In this document: in pieces, positions 1 to 8,255 of the stretch
Layout: each line of letters starts with the position of its first letter
Position numbering within the stretch: the first letter of the stretch is position 1
DNA from: Pseudonocardia sp. T1-2H
GTDB lineage: Bacteria > Actinomycetota > Actinomycetes > Mycobacteriales > Pseudonocardiaceae
Direction of reading: 5' to 3'
Assembly: GCF_038039215.1 (NCBI RefSeq)
Contig: NZ_JBBPCL010000001.1
Span: 4,092,001 to 4,156,000, forward strand
Length of the DNA: 64,000 nt
Notes under the pieces: generated by a model
Database searches by the model: none
What the model was told of the DNA's origin: nothing
The model's input: the letters and a program-made list of their open reading frames with translations, nothing else
Made by a program: the position numbers and the translations under genes

Positions 1-1134
1 GGCGAACCCGGGCATCGGCCGGCCCATGGAACCGGGCTTGATCGGCTGGCCGGGCGGGTTCGCGATCTGCACGCTGGACTCGGTCTGCCCGAAGCCGTCC
101 CGGATCCGCAGACCCCACGCCTTCTCGACCTGGTCGATGACCTCGGGGTTCAGCGGCTCGCCCGCGCCGACGACCTTCTTCGGCGGCGTCGCCAGCCCGG
201 AGAGATCGGCCTGGATCAGCATGCGCCACACCGTGGGCGGGGCGCAGAAGCTCGTCACGCCACAGCGGTCCAGCACCTCGAGCAGGTTCTCGGCGGAGAA
301 CTTCGAGTAGTTCATCACCAGCACGGTCGCCTCGGCGATCCACGGCGCGAACACGTTCGACCACGCGTGCTTGGCCCAGCCGGGAGAGGAGATGTTGAGG
401 TGGACGTCCCCCGGCTCCAGGCCGATCCAGTACATCGTCGACAGGTGGCCCACCGGGTAGGACTGGTGGGTGTGCTCGACGAGCTTCGGCTTCGCCGTGG
501 TGCCGGAGGTGAAGTAGAGCAGCAGCGTGTCGGTCGCCTTGGTGGGCGCCTCCGGCACGAAGACGGCCGACGCCGCGTACGCGTCCGTGTAGTCGTGCCA
601 GCCCTCGGGGGCCCCGCGGACGGAGATCTTGGTGTAGTCGCCCTCGACGTCGTCGAACTTGCCGGCGTCCGCCGCCCCGACGATCACGTGCTTCGCGTTC
701 CCGCGCTCCACACGGTCCCGCAGGTCGTCCGTGGTGAGCAGCGTCGTCGCCGGGATGACGACCGCGCCGATCTTCATCGCCGCGAGCAGCGTCTCCCACA
801 GCTCCAGCTGGTTGCCGAGCATCAGGATGATCCGGTCCCCGCGGCCGACGCCGCGGTCCCGCAGCCAGTTCGCCACCCGGTTCGAGCGCTCGGCCAACTC
901 GGCGAAGGTCCAGTGGGCCTCGCTGCCGTCCGACTCGACGATCCACAGCGCGCGCCGGGCACCCCGCTCCGGGTCCGCCGCGACCACATCGAAGTGTTCC
1001 AGCGCCCAGTTGAACTCGTCGAGCTCGGGCCAGCGGAAGTCCCGCAGCGCCGTGTCGTAGTCCTCCCGGTTCTTCAGGAGGAAGTCTCGCGCGGCGTAGA
1101 ACGCCGTGCTGCCTGCAGTCATCTCGCCGGACAT
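1..1134 (-). CDS. Acyl-CoA synthetase (AMP-forming), 5' part only
   Basis: The first 378 codons of an ANL-superfamily ligase that runs off the left edge. Such enzymes activate a carboxylic acid with ATP and transfer the acyl group to CoA. The ATP-binding loop TSGTTAKPK is at about residues 209-217, and an FGQTE-type adenylate motif lies near residue 344. The N-terminus (FYAARDFLLKNREDY...WPELDEFNWALEHFD) and PGWAKHAW stretch resemble medium-chain or benzoate-type (ACSM-like) acyl-CoA ligases; the substrate cannot be read from sequence. The start at 1134 follows a GGGGA; an in-frame ATG at 1122 is the alternative. The C-terminal catalytic-lysine domain lies outside the window. Confidence 0.85.
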   Translation of the reverse strand, partial: MSGEMTAGSTAFYAARDFLLKNREDYDTALRDFRWPELDEFNWALEHFDVVAADPERGARRALWIVESDGSEAHWTFAELAERSNRVANWLRDRGVGRGDRIILMLGNQLELWETLLAAMKIGAVVIPATTLLTTDDLRDRVERGNAKHVIVGAADAGKFDDVEGDYTKISVRGAPEGWHDYTDAYAASAVFVPEAPTKATDTLLLYFTSGTTAKPKLVEHTHQSYPVGHLSTMYWIGLEPGDVHLNISSPGWAKHAWSNVFAPWIAEATVLVMNYSKFSAENLLEVLDRCGVTSFCAPPTVWRMLIQADLSGLATPPKKVVGAGEPLNPEVIDQVEKAWGLRIRDGFGQTESSVQIANPPGQPIKPGSMGRPMPGFA

Positions 1135-1293
1135 CCGGTCCCCAATTCGAAGATCAGCCGCTCTGCTCACCGCACCCTAATGAACTCGGGCGGTTCTGCC
1201 ACAGGTCCGGTCGGGCAGGTGCGGCCCCGCCGCCCCGGCGCAGGCACCCGGACGTGGCCGCGCGTCACCCTCCCCGCCGCGACCTGGGAGAAC

Positions 1294-1299
1294 TAGCGT
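1294..1299 (+). promoter_or_regulatory. Probable -10 box (TAGCGT), leaderless start
   Basis: TAGCGT fits the actinobacterial TAnnnT -10 consensus and ends 7 bases before the ATG at 1307, so transcription would begin at or next to the start codon. No clear Shine-Dalgarno lies between. I see no strong -35 element. Confidence 0.5.
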
Positions 1300-1306
1300 C
1301 TCCCGG

Positions 1307-1867
1307 ATGAGAGGTGTGCGGGGGCACGGGTCGGTCCGCAGAACGGCGGCGGCCCTGGTGACGACGGGCGTGGCGGTGGCGGTGCTGGCCGGGTGCGGTG
1401 ATGCAGCGGCGGAGCTGACGCCGGGGCCCGCGCCGCAGAGCAGCAGCACCTCCCCCACGCCGAGCCCCGAGACGACGACCAGCGCCGCCCCGACGACCAC
1501 CGTCCCGGCGCCGACGACCCGCGCCCACGGCACGACGGCCCCGCACCCCGTGACGCCCTCGCCCACGGCCGGGGCGCAGGCGGCGGCCCCGGCCATGATC
1601 TGGCCCGTGACGGACGCGGCCGCGGCGAGGCAGTTGCAGGCCGACGTCGACGGCGGCTCGCAGCCCTGGCTGCTGGATCCGCAGGAGGTCGCGCTGAGCT
1701 ACACGTCGTCGGTCTACGGCTGGACCTCGCCGGAGACCACCCCGGCCGGCGACGGGACCGTGCAGGTCCAGGACGCGCAGGGCGGCCGCGCGACCGTGCA
1801 CCTCGTCCAGCCCGTCCGCTCCGGGGCCGGCGGGATCTGGGTCGTCGACGCCGCCGAGCGCACATAG
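1307..1867 (+). CDS. Secreted lipoprotein of unknown function
   Basis: 186 residues. An Arg-rich N-terminus and a hydrophobic stretch end in the lipobox LAGC with the modifiable cysteine at residue 30, so the product should be exported and lipid-anchored to the outer face of the membrane. Residues about 31-85 form a low-complexity Ser/Thr/Pro/Ala linker of the kind that spans the cell wall. The remaining ~100 residues are a compact domain (MIWPVTDAAAARQLQADVDG...WVVDAAERT) that I do not recognise. It has its own likely leaderless promoter and is not in an obvious operon. Confidence 0.75.
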   Translation: MRGVRGHGSVRRTAAALVTTGVAVAVLAGCGDAAAELTPGPAPQSSSTSPTPSPETTTSAAPTTTVPAPTTRAHGTTAPHPVTPSPTAGAQAAAPAMIWPVTDAAAARQLQADVDGGSQPWLLDPQEVALSYTSSVYGWTSPETTPAGDGTVQVQDAQGGRATVHLVQPVRSGAGGIWVVDAAERT

Positions 1868-1984
1868 ACCCGGCTCACCCGTTGTGGTGAAGACTCGCGA
1901 AGAGTGCAGCATTCCGGGGCCCGGCTCCGATGTTCCCCATGACGCTGCCGACAACGGCAGCACGCGAAGCGCCAGGGAGCGACA

Positions 1985-2401
1985 GTGATGACGAGCGACT
2001 CCGTCCAGCAGGACATGTTCACCGTGCTGCACGGGCAGCCGGCGCCGGTCGTGACGCGGTGGACCTACACCGCGACGGACCCGTTCGCCGTCACGCTCGC
2101 CGTCCGGACCAGGCACGATCGCTGGGTCGAGTGGCTCGTCGGCCGGGACCTGGTCCTCGAGGGGCTCTCCCGGCCGACGGGTGACGGAGACATCCGGATG
2201 AGCCCGCAGCTCGTCCAGGGCTACGACATCGTGGAGATCGAGATCCGCTCGACGGACGGCCGCGCGGTCCTCGAGGTGGACCGGGACCTGCTCCGGCACT
2301 TCGTCGACTCGACCGCGGAGATGATCGCGTTCGGTGAGGAGTCCGACCGGATGGACCTCGACGGGATGATCGAGCGGATCAGCCAGAGCTGCGCTGAGTA
2401 G
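1985..2401 (+). CDS. SsgA-family sporulation/cell-division protein
   Basis: 138 residues, the usual size of SsgA-like proteins. These occur in sporulating actinomycetes and help place septa and remodel the wall; SsgB recruits FtsZ in Streptomyces. Recognisable features are the central VEWLVGRDLVLEGLSRPTGDGDIRM block and a C-terminal acidic helix (DRMDLDGMIERISQS). GTG 1985 and ATG 1988 are both possible starts; AGGGAG just upstream serves either. The stop abuts the stop of the convergent DUF5313 gene with no gap. It is most SsgB-like in length, but paralogue assignment would need a tree. Confidence 0.85.
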   Translation: MMTSDSVQQDMFTVLHGQPAPVVTRWTYTATDPFAVTLAVRTRHDRWVEWLVGRDLVLEGLSRPTGDGDIRMSPQLVQGYDIVEIEIRSTDGRAVLEVDRDLLRHFVDSTAEMIAFGEESDRMDLDGMIERISQSCAE

Positions 2402-2845
2402 TCAGCTCCCCGGTGGTCGCTCCCCGGGCCGGTCCGGCCCCGGATCGGGACTCCGGTACCGCTCGGCGTACCGCGCCGCGGCCGCCGCCCGCTCGCCCGC
2501 GAAGCCCTCGCTGCGGACGCGCTCGGAGGTCCCCGGCGGGAAGCCCGCCTTCGTCGCCCGGTGCTCCGCGGACTCGTAGGCGTAGGCCACCGCGTACGGG
2601 ATTCCCACCAGCACACCCCCGAGGACGCCGACCAGCCGAACCCACAGCGGCACCGGCAGCACCGCGATCAGCACGATCCCCGGCAGGGCCATCTGCACCA
2701 CCGCCCGGAACAGGTGCCGCGCGAACCAGGACCGGGTGGTCAGGTCGTGCAGCACCCACTCCCGGTAGCGCGGCGGAAGGCCCCCGCCCAGCGCGTACCA
2801 GAGCCACCGGACGGGGTCGGGCCTCCTGCCTCGCACGTCAGTCAC
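2402..2845 (-). CDS. DUF5313 family membrane protein
   Basis: 147 residues. The N-terminal RPDPVRWLWYALGGGLPPRYREWVLHDLT block is characteristic of the DUF5313 family, which is restricted to actinobacteria and has no known function. Two adjacent hydrophobic segments at about residues 47-85 should form a membrane hairpin, followed by a charged cytoplasmic tail. The start at 2845 is 24 bases from the stop of the upstream DUF5709 gene (2870), so the two may be cotranscribed. Confidence 0.75.
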   Translation of the reverse strand: MTDVRGRRPDPVRWLWYALGGGLPPRYREWVLHDLTTRSWFARHLFRAVVQMALPGIVLIAVLPVPLWVRLVGVLGGVLVGIPYAVAYAYESAEHRATKAGFPPGTSERVRSEGFAGERAAAAARYAERYRSPDPGPDRPGERPPGS

Positions 2846-2869
2846 CCCAGGCGCGCAGCGGGACCGCCC

Positions 2870-3529
2870 TCAGCGGCCGAAGGCTCCGGGCCCTGCGTCG
2901 GCCCGGCCGTCGGCGGCCGCGGCCGCGCCCCCGGCCTCGGGCAACCCGTCGATCCGCGACGCGGCGTCGCCCGGCGCCAGGTCCGCGTCCGCCGCGTCCC
3001 CGAACTCCGGGTCGTTGCGCACGTCGAGGCCGGCGTCCACCTCGGCGTCCTCGGGGTGGAGGTCCTCCTCCAGTGACGCGGTCACCTCCGGGTCGCCCAC
3101 GGGGCCGTCGTCGACCACGGGATCCACCGCGTCGTCGAGCTCGTGCACCGCGGCCTCCTCGGCCGACGCGGCGCCCCCGGCGGGCCCGACGTCCCGGGCC
3201 GCCCCGTCGCTGGCGGGCCAGCCGTCCGGGGCCGTGTCCGCGGCCTCCAGCCGGCCGCTGCGATCGGGATCCGTCACCACCGCGTCCTCAGGTATCTCAC
3301 GGCGCAGCCGGGAGTCGAGCGTCTCCCCCGCGCGCTGCTCGGCGGGCGTCACGCCGTAGTCCGTGGCCGCCACCGGACGGTCCGGCGGCACCCACCCGGC
3401 GTCGAGCGGGTCCGCCGCGAACGGCCCGGTCAGCGACTCCTCGGAGCTGAGCTGCATCGTCTCCGCCATGTCCGGGGCAGGGCTGTACTCGTCCTCGTCG
3501 TCCGTCTCGCTCTTGCGGATCTGAGCCAT
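2870..3529 (-). CDS. DUF5709 family acidic protein (paralogue 1)
   Basis: 219 residues, strongly acidic. The LDAGWVPPDRP...TPAEQRAGETLDSRLRREIPED core matches DUF5709 proteins, which are small acidic actinobacterial proteins of unknown role. A second member is at 35707-36114. The C-terminal half is an acidic low-complexity region containing the family's EEAAVH motif. Tandem ATG codons occur at 3532 and 3529; GAGGAG is only 2 bases from the first but 5 from the second, so 3529 is preferred. Confidence 0.7.
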   Translation of the reverse strand: MAQIRKSETDDEDEYSPAPDMAETMQLSSEESLTGPFAADPLDAGWVPPDRPVAATDYGVTPAEQRAGETLDSRLRREIPEDAVVTDPDRSGRLEAADTAPDGWPASDGAARDVGPAGGAASAEEAAVHELDDAVDPVVDDGPVGDPEVTASLEEDLHPEDAEVDAGLDVRNDPEFGDAADADLAPGDAASRIDGLPEAGGAAAAADGRADAGPGAFGR

Positions 3530-3664
3530 CATCGCTCCTCACAGGGTCTAGCCGTACCGATCGGGGTCGGTCCTGTTCGCGTACCCCGCACGGCCCCCGG
3601 GCACACCGTCTGATCTCATCTCGGCGAGGCCCGAGCCGGGCCGCGGCGAGGACGAGGGGGAACC

Positions 3665-4450
3665 ATGACGGCGAGCACGGCGGTGGGGATCGAGCGCCTC
3701 GCGGACGGGGTCGTGCTCGTCGAGCTGCGCCGGCCCCCGCACAACTACTTCGACGTGCCGCTGATCACTGCGCTCGCGGACCTCTACGCCGAACTCGACG
3801 CGGACACCGCCGTCCACGCGATCGTCCTCGCCAGCGAGGGCCGCAACTTCTGCGCCGGGGCGAACTTCGGCGGCGACGGGGACCGCACGGAGGCCATCTC
3901 GACCGACGTCGCCGGGTCGCTCTACGCCCAGGGTGTGCGGCTGTTCTCGGTCGGCACTCCGGTCGTCGCGGCCGTGCAGGGCATCGCGATCGGCGGCGGC
4001 CTCGGCCTCGCCGTGTCCGCGGACTTCCGGGTGGCCGGCCCGGGCACCCGGTTCAGCGCGAACTTCTCCCGGCTCGGGTTGCACCAGGGCTTCGGGCTGT
4101 CGGTGAGCCTGCCCCGCGTCGTCGGGCGGCAGCACGCGCTGGACATGCTCCTCACCGGGCGACGGGTCGGCGCCGACGAGGCGCTCCGGTTCGGCCTGGC
4201 GGACCGCCTCGCCGCCACCGACGACGGGATCCGGGCGGACGCCGTCGCCCTCGCCACCGAGATCGCCGCGGCCGCGCCGCTCGCCGTCCGTAGCATCCGG
4301 GCCACGCAGAAGGCCGGGCTGGCCGAGGAGGTGGCCGCGATCACCGCGCACGAGGCGGCCGAGCAGCTGTGGCTGCGCGGCACCGCGGACTTCGCCGAGG
4401 GAGTCGCCGCGTCGCTGCAGCGGCGCGCGCCGCGCTTCACCGGGAGCTGA
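3665..4450 (+). CDS. Enoyl-CoA hydratase/isomerase (crotonase) family
   Basis: 261 residues, full length for the crotonase fold. The oxyanion-hole segments are visible as NFCAGANFGG (residues ~60-70) and GIAIGGGLGLAVSADFRVA. The usual Glu pair of classical hydratases is not obvious, since the second site reads RLGLHQGFG, so it may be an isomerase or another crotonase. AGGGGG precedes the ATG. The TetR gene follows after 5 bases and the P450 after that, suggesting one transcription unit or a regulator with local targets. Substrate unknown. Confidence 0.85.
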   Translation: MTASTAVGIERLADGVVLVELRRPPHNYFDVPLITALADLYAELDADTAVHAIVLASEGRNFCAGANFGGDGDRTEAISTDVAGSLYAQGVRLFSVGTPVVAAVQGIAIGGGLGLAVSADFRVAGPGTRFSANFSRLGLHQGFGLSVSLPRVVGRQHALDMLLTGRRVGADEALRFGLADRLAATDDGIRADAVALATEIAAAAPLAVRSIRATQKAGLAEEVAAITAHEAAEQLWLRGTADFAEGVAASLQRRAPRFTGS

Positions 4451-4455
4451 GCACG

Positions 4456-5079
4456 GTGAAGCCCGAACGGCCCCGCCCCGATCCCGACGCCCCCACGGCG
4501 GGCCCTCCGCGGCCGCGGGACTCCTCGGCGACGCGGCGGTCCCTGCTCGCCGCCGCCCGCGAGCTCTTCGCGACCGACGGCTACGACGGCACGACGGTGC
4601 GTGCGATCGCCGAGCGAGCCGGGGTGAACCAGGCACTGCTGTTCCGGCACTTCGGCAACAAGGAGCAGCTCTTCGCCGAGGCCGTCGCGGGACAGGCCCT
4701 GGACGTGCTGCACGACGGTCCGCCGCAGGAGGTGCTGCGCCGCACGCTGGAGGCGATGCTGGCCACCGGCCCGGACGACTCCGCCGAGTCCACGCTCTTC
4801 TTCGCCGCGCTCCGCTCGCAGGGCAACACCGAGGCCGCGCGGACGGTCCGGGCGCAGCTGCGGGAGGCCTACGGCGGCGCCCTCGCCGCTCTCGTGGCCA
4901 CCGACGACCCCGCAGACGCCGAGCTGCGCGCCGATCTCACGCTGGCCTGGCTGCTCGGGATCGCGTTGCTGCGCAGGGTGATCCACAGCGACGCGCTGAC
5001 GGCCGCGGAACCGGAGACGGTCATCGGGCACGTCGTCAGGGCCACCGACGCGCTCCTCGGACCGGTTGACAGCGCGTAG
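4456..5079 (+). CDS. TetR/AcrR family transcriptional regulator
   Basis: 207 residues from GTG 4456, five bases after the hydratase stop. An upstream in-frame extension into the hydratase gene is unlikely. The N-terminal HTH is clear: RRSLLAAARELFATDGYDGTTVRAIAERAGVNQALLFRHFGNKEQLF. The C-terminal ligand-binding domain is divergent, as usual. A 7-bp-arm palindrome between this gene and the P450 is the best candidate for its operator, which would make it a regulator of the P450. The ligand cannot be inferred. Confidence 0.85.
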   Translation: MKPERPRPDPDAPTAGPPRPRDSSATRRSLLAAARELFATDGYDGTTVRAIAERAGVNQALLFRHFGNKEQLFAEAVAGQALDVLHDGPPQEVLRRTLEAMLATGPDDSAESTLFFAALRSQGNTEAARTVRAQLREAYGGALAALVATDDPADAELRADLTLAWLLGIALLRRVIHSDALTAAEPETVIGHVVRATDALLGPVDSA

Positions 5080-5099
5080 AGCACGTTCCTACGGTCGGT

Positions 5100-5117
5100 T
5101 GTCAGCGATTGCTGACA
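5100..5117 (+). promoter_or_regulatory. Candidate TetR operator upstream of P450
   Basis: Perfect inverted repeat TGTCAGC-GATT-GCTGACA, 18 bases long, 17 bases before the P450 ATG and directly after the TetR gene. Size, symmetry and place fit a TetR-family operator overlapping the P450 promoter or ribosome-binding region. Confidence 0.5.
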
Positions 5118-5134
5118 CCGGACGGACGGGACCT

Positions 5135-6388
5135 ATGTCGACCACCGACCGCATCACCGCCGGCGCGAGCCCGACGACGGGGTGCCCGGTGGACCACGGC
5201 CGCGCGCCGGCCTACCCGTTCGCGGCGCCGGAGGCACTCGACCTCGGTCCCCGCTACAAGGAGCTCCGCGCGGAGGAACCGCTCTCCCGGATCACGCTGC
5301 CCTACGGTGGCGAGGCCTGGCTGGCCGTCCGGCACGCGGACGTCCGGACCGTGCTGGCCGATCCGCGGTTCAGCCGGGCCGCCGTCGTCGGCGCGGACGT
5401 CCCGCGTGCCCGCCCCGAGATCGACACCCAGGCCGCGTCGATCCTGAACATGGACCCGCCGGAGCACACCCGGCTGCGCAAGCTCGTCGCCCGCGCCTTC
5501 ACCGCACGCCGGGTCGAGCGCCTCCGGCCGCGCGCCGAGGAGATCACCGCCGAGCTCCTCGCCGGGATGCGCGCCGCCGGGGCGCCCGCGGACCTGATGG
5601 AGCACCTGGCCGTCCCGCTGCCCGTGACGATCATCTGCGAGCTGCTCGGGGTGCCCGTCGCGGACCGGGACGTGTTCCGCGCTGGGGCCGATGCGGCGCT
5701 GTCGACGTCCTCGCGCTCACCGCAGGAGCGGCTGCAGGCGGGTCAGGACATGATCGCGTACATGGCCGGCCTGGTCGCCCGCCGCCGCGCCGAGCCGACG
5801 GAGGACCTGCTCGGCGCCCTCGTCCTCGCCCGGGACTCCGAGGACCGGCTGACCGAGGCCGAGCTGATCGGCCTGGGCATCGGCATCCTCGTCGCGGGCC
5901 ACGAGACGACGATGAACCACATCGGCAACTTCACCTACGCGCTGCTGACCGGCCCCGGCGCCGCCGACCGGCTCCGCGCGGACCCGGACGGCGTGCCGGC
6001 CGCCGTCGAGGAGCTGCTGCGGCACACGCCGCTCGGCGCGGGAGCGGGCTTCGTCCGGATCGCGACCGAGGACGTCGAGCTCGGCGGAGTCACCGTCCGC
6101 GCGGGCGAGGGCGTGATTGTCGCGATCCACTCGGCGAACCGGGACGATGCCGTGTTCGACGACGCGGACGCGCTCCGGCTGGACCGCGCGGTCAACCCGC
6201 ACATCGGTTTCGGGCACGGCCCGCACCACTGCCTCGGTGCCCAGCTCGCCCGGATGGAGCTGCAGGTCGCGATGGGCGCGCTGACGCGCGAGTTCCCGGA
6301 CCTGGCGCTGGCGACGCCACCGGAGGACGTCGCGTGGAAGTCCGGCGGCTTCGTCCGGGGCCCGGAGACCCTGATGCTCACCTGGTGA
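5135..6388 (+). CDS. Cytochrome P450
   Basis: 417 residues, normal for a soluble bacterial class I P450. The I-helix oxygen-activation motif is AGHETT, the ExxR motif is in VEELLRHTP, and the heme loop FGHGPHHCLG carries the thiolate cysteine at residue 366. The N-terminus (CPVDHGRAPAYPF) resembles CYP105/107-type monooxygenases of actinomycetes. ATG 5135 is chosen over an in-frame start at 5066 because the latter lies inside the regulator gene. No ferredoxin or reductase is adjacent, so redox partners must come from elsewhere. The substrate is unknown. Confidence 0.92.
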   Translation: MSTTDRITAGASPTTGCPVDHGRAPAYPFAAPEALDLGPRYKELRAEEPLSRITLPYGGEAWLAVRHADVRTVLADPRFSRAAVVGADVPRARPEIDTQAASILNMDPPEHTRLRKLVARAFTARRVERLRPRAEEITAELLAGMRAAGAPADLMEHLAVPLPVTIICELLGVPVADRDVFRAGADAALSTSSRSPQERLQAGQDMIAYMAGLVARRRAEPTEDLLGALVLARDSEDRLTEAELIGLGIGILVAGHETTMNHIGNFTYALLTGPGAADRLRADPDGVPAAVEELLRHTPLGAGAGFVRIATEDVELGGVTVRAGEGVIVAIHSANRDDAVFDDADALRLDRAVNPHIGFGHGPHHCLGAQLARMELQVAMGALTREFPDLALATPPEDVAWKSGGFVRGPETLMLTW

Positions 6389-6415
6389 CGCCGCCCTGCG
6401 CGGCGAACCGCGCCC

Positions 6416-6859
6416 TCAGGCCTCGACGGGTTCGGGCCGCGCGCTCGGCAGCGCCACGCGCAGCAGCACCCGGCTGCCCCGCGCGTCGTAGTGCACGAGG
6501 ACCGTCTCGACGGTGTGCTGCATCATCCGGATCCCGCGGCCGCCCGGCGCCGGGGCTGCGTCCGGGACGGGCGCGACCGGCTCCTGCCACAGTCCGTGGT
6601 CCGTGATCTCGATGTTGAGCGCGCCGGTCTCGGTCCAAAGCGTGAGCTCGACGTCGCCGCCCCCGCCCTCGGGGTAGGCGTGCTGGACGACGTTCTCCAC
6701 GGCCTCCCCGACAGCGAGCACCACGTCGTCGTTGCGGTCCGGGGTCATGCCGAGCGGCTCGAGCCAGCTCAACATCTGGCACCGGATGAGGGAGAGCTGG
6801 CCGGGATCGGCGGGCCAGACGCGGTGGACGTACTCGACGGTCTCGAGGGGGTTCGCCAT
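6416..6859 (-). CDS. Anti-sigma factor/serine kinase-type ATPase (HATPase_c_2)
   Basis: 147 residues, the size of RsbW/SpoIIAB-like proteins, which bind ATP with a GHKL fold and control a sigma factor or phosphorylate an anti-sigma antagonist. The N box is seen as AVGEAVENVVQHAYP, and the G1/G2 region as ITDHGLW ... GGRGIRMMQHTVE. No sigma factor or antagonist gene is adjacent, so the partner is encoded elsewhere. It is convergent with the P450 gene. Confidence 0.8.
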   Translation of the reverse strand: MANPLETVEYVHRVWPADPGQLSLIRCQMLSWLEPLGMTPDRNDDVVLAVGEAVENVVQHAYPEGGGGDVELTLWTETGALNIEITDHGLWQEPVAPVPDAAPAPGGRGIRMMQHTVETVLVHYDARGSRVLLRVALPSARPEPVEA

Positions 6860-7025
6860 GTGGGGTCTCCGGGACGGGATGCGGGGGGCGCCGGACAGCT
6901 ATGGGTGCCTCGAACAGCCCCTACGGCAAACACCACTGGGCGTGCGGTGGACACCGTTCGCCGTATCCGGTCACCGTTCGTGTCCGCGAAGTGGCCCAGC
7001 CGCTACAGCATTCGGCCCAACGCCG

Positions 7026-8255
7026 TCACATATCGGTCCTTGCCGCGGGCTCCGGAGCCGTGCCGGAGTCCGCCGCCGGCACCGCCCCGGTGGGCTCGGC
7101 CGGGTCCGCCACGTCCTCCGCGAGGACGTCCGTGGGGTCCTCGGGGTCGCCCTTCCCGGTGCGCAGGTCGATCTCCTGGCCCATGTAGCGCAGGATCTCC
7201 GCCGCGACGGCGGCGACCGGTACCGCGAGGAACGCTCCCGCGATGCCGTAGAGCGCACCACCGGCCGTCACCGCGAGCAGGACGACCGCCCCGTGCAGCT
7301 TCAGGCTGCGGCTCTGCAGGACCGGTTGCAGCACGTTGCCCTCGATCTGCTGCACCGCGATGATGATCGCCAGCACGATGAGCGCCGTGGTGAAGCCCTT
7401 GGTGACCAGCGCGACCAGCACCGCGAGCGCCCCGGCGACCAGGGCCCCGATGATCGGGATGAAGCCGCCGAAGAAGGTCAGCACCACCAGCGGCAGCGCC
7501 AGCGGCACGCCGAGGATCAGCAGCCCGACCCCGATGAAGACCGCGTCCACCAGGCTGACCAGCGCCTGGGTGCGGATGAAGCCGCCGAGTGTGCGCCAGG
7601 TGCGGTCCAGCAGGGGCCGCAGATGCCGGCCGGCGCGATCGCCGGTGACGCCGACGAGCCACGGCACGAACCGCGGCCCGTCCTTGACGAAGAAGAACGC
7701 CAGGACAAGCGCGAGGACCACGTTGAGCAGCCCGGACGCGACGGCCGAGACCCCGGTGAGCACCCCTCCTGCGATGGTGGTGGCGCTGGCCTGCAGCTGG
7801 GCGACGATGCTGTTCAGCGCCGCGCCGATCTGGCCCTGCCCCAGGTTGAAGGGCGGCCCGGAGAGCAGGTTCTGGATCTGCTGCAGGCCCGCCACGGCGC
7901 CCGCGGAGATCTCGCCCGCCTGCCCGGCCACGGACGGGGCGATTCCCCAGAACACGAGCGCGACGATCGCCAGCGCCCCCACGAGCACGACGCCGGCGGC
8001 GAGCGCCGGGGGCCACCCGTGCCGCACGAGCCACGCCGCCGGCGGGTACAGCACGGTCGTCAGCAGCACGCCGAAGATCACCGGCAGGACGACCGTCCAG
8101 AGGGCGCCGATGAGCGTCCCGAGCAGGACCGCGCCCAGCGCGATCAGCAGGATCCGGACGCTCCACCAGGCGAGGACCGTCACCCCGGAGCTGATCAGGG
8201 CGCCGCGGTCGCATGGCTTCCCGTCCGGTCCGTCCCGGCCCACGACGATCCTCAC
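7026..8255 (-). CDS. AI-2E family transporter (membrane exporter)
   Basis: 409 residues from GTG 8255, which overlaps the cobF stop by 4 bases (GTGA), so the genes are translationally coupled. The AI-2E/PerM topology is clear: two N-terminal helix pairs, a central soluble segment (about residues 130-210), then LALVLAFFFVKDG, FFGGFIPIIGALVAGALAVLVAL and VVLLAVTAGGALYGIAGAFLAVPVAA. The C-terminus is a Pro/Ala/Asp-rich cytoplasmic tail. Members export varied small molecules; the AI-2 link in the family name should not be taken as function here. Confidence 0.82.
   Translation of the reverse strand: MRIVVGRDGPDGKPCDRGALISSGVTVLAWWSVRILLIALGAVLLGTLIGALWTVVLPVIFGVLLTTVLYPPAAWLVRHGWPPALAAGVVLVGALAIVALVFWGIAPSVAGQAGEISAGAVAGLQQIQNLLSGPPFNLGQGQIGAALNSIVAQLQASATTIAGGVLTGVSAVASGLLNVVLALVLAFFFVKDGPRFVPWLVGVTGDRAGRHLRPLLDRTWRTLGGFIRTQALVSLVDAVFIGVGLLILGVPLALPLVVLTFFGGFIPIIGALVAGALAVLVALVTKGFTTALIVLAIIIAVQQIEGNVLQPVLQSRSLKLHGAVVLLAVTAGGALYGIAGAFLAVPVAAVAAEILRYMGQEIDLRTGKGDPEDPTDVLAEDVADPAEPTGAVPAADSGTAPEPAARTDM

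Noticed and set aside
241..487. GAAGCTC/GAGCTTC sequences in the first gene as further frameshift sites
   Set aside because: Both read correctly in frame (VTSFCAP and KPKLVEH), so this heptamer is not by itself proof of an error.
367..1296. Long plus-strand open frame opposite the acyl-CoA synthetase
   Set aside because: It is an Arg/Pro/Val-rich shadow of a clear gene on the other strand, common in very GC-rich DNA.
2413..3450. Long open frame across the DUF5313 and DUF5709 genes on the opposite strand
   Set aside because: Its composition (runs of Arg and Pro) is that of antisense shadow, and both minus-strand genes match known families.
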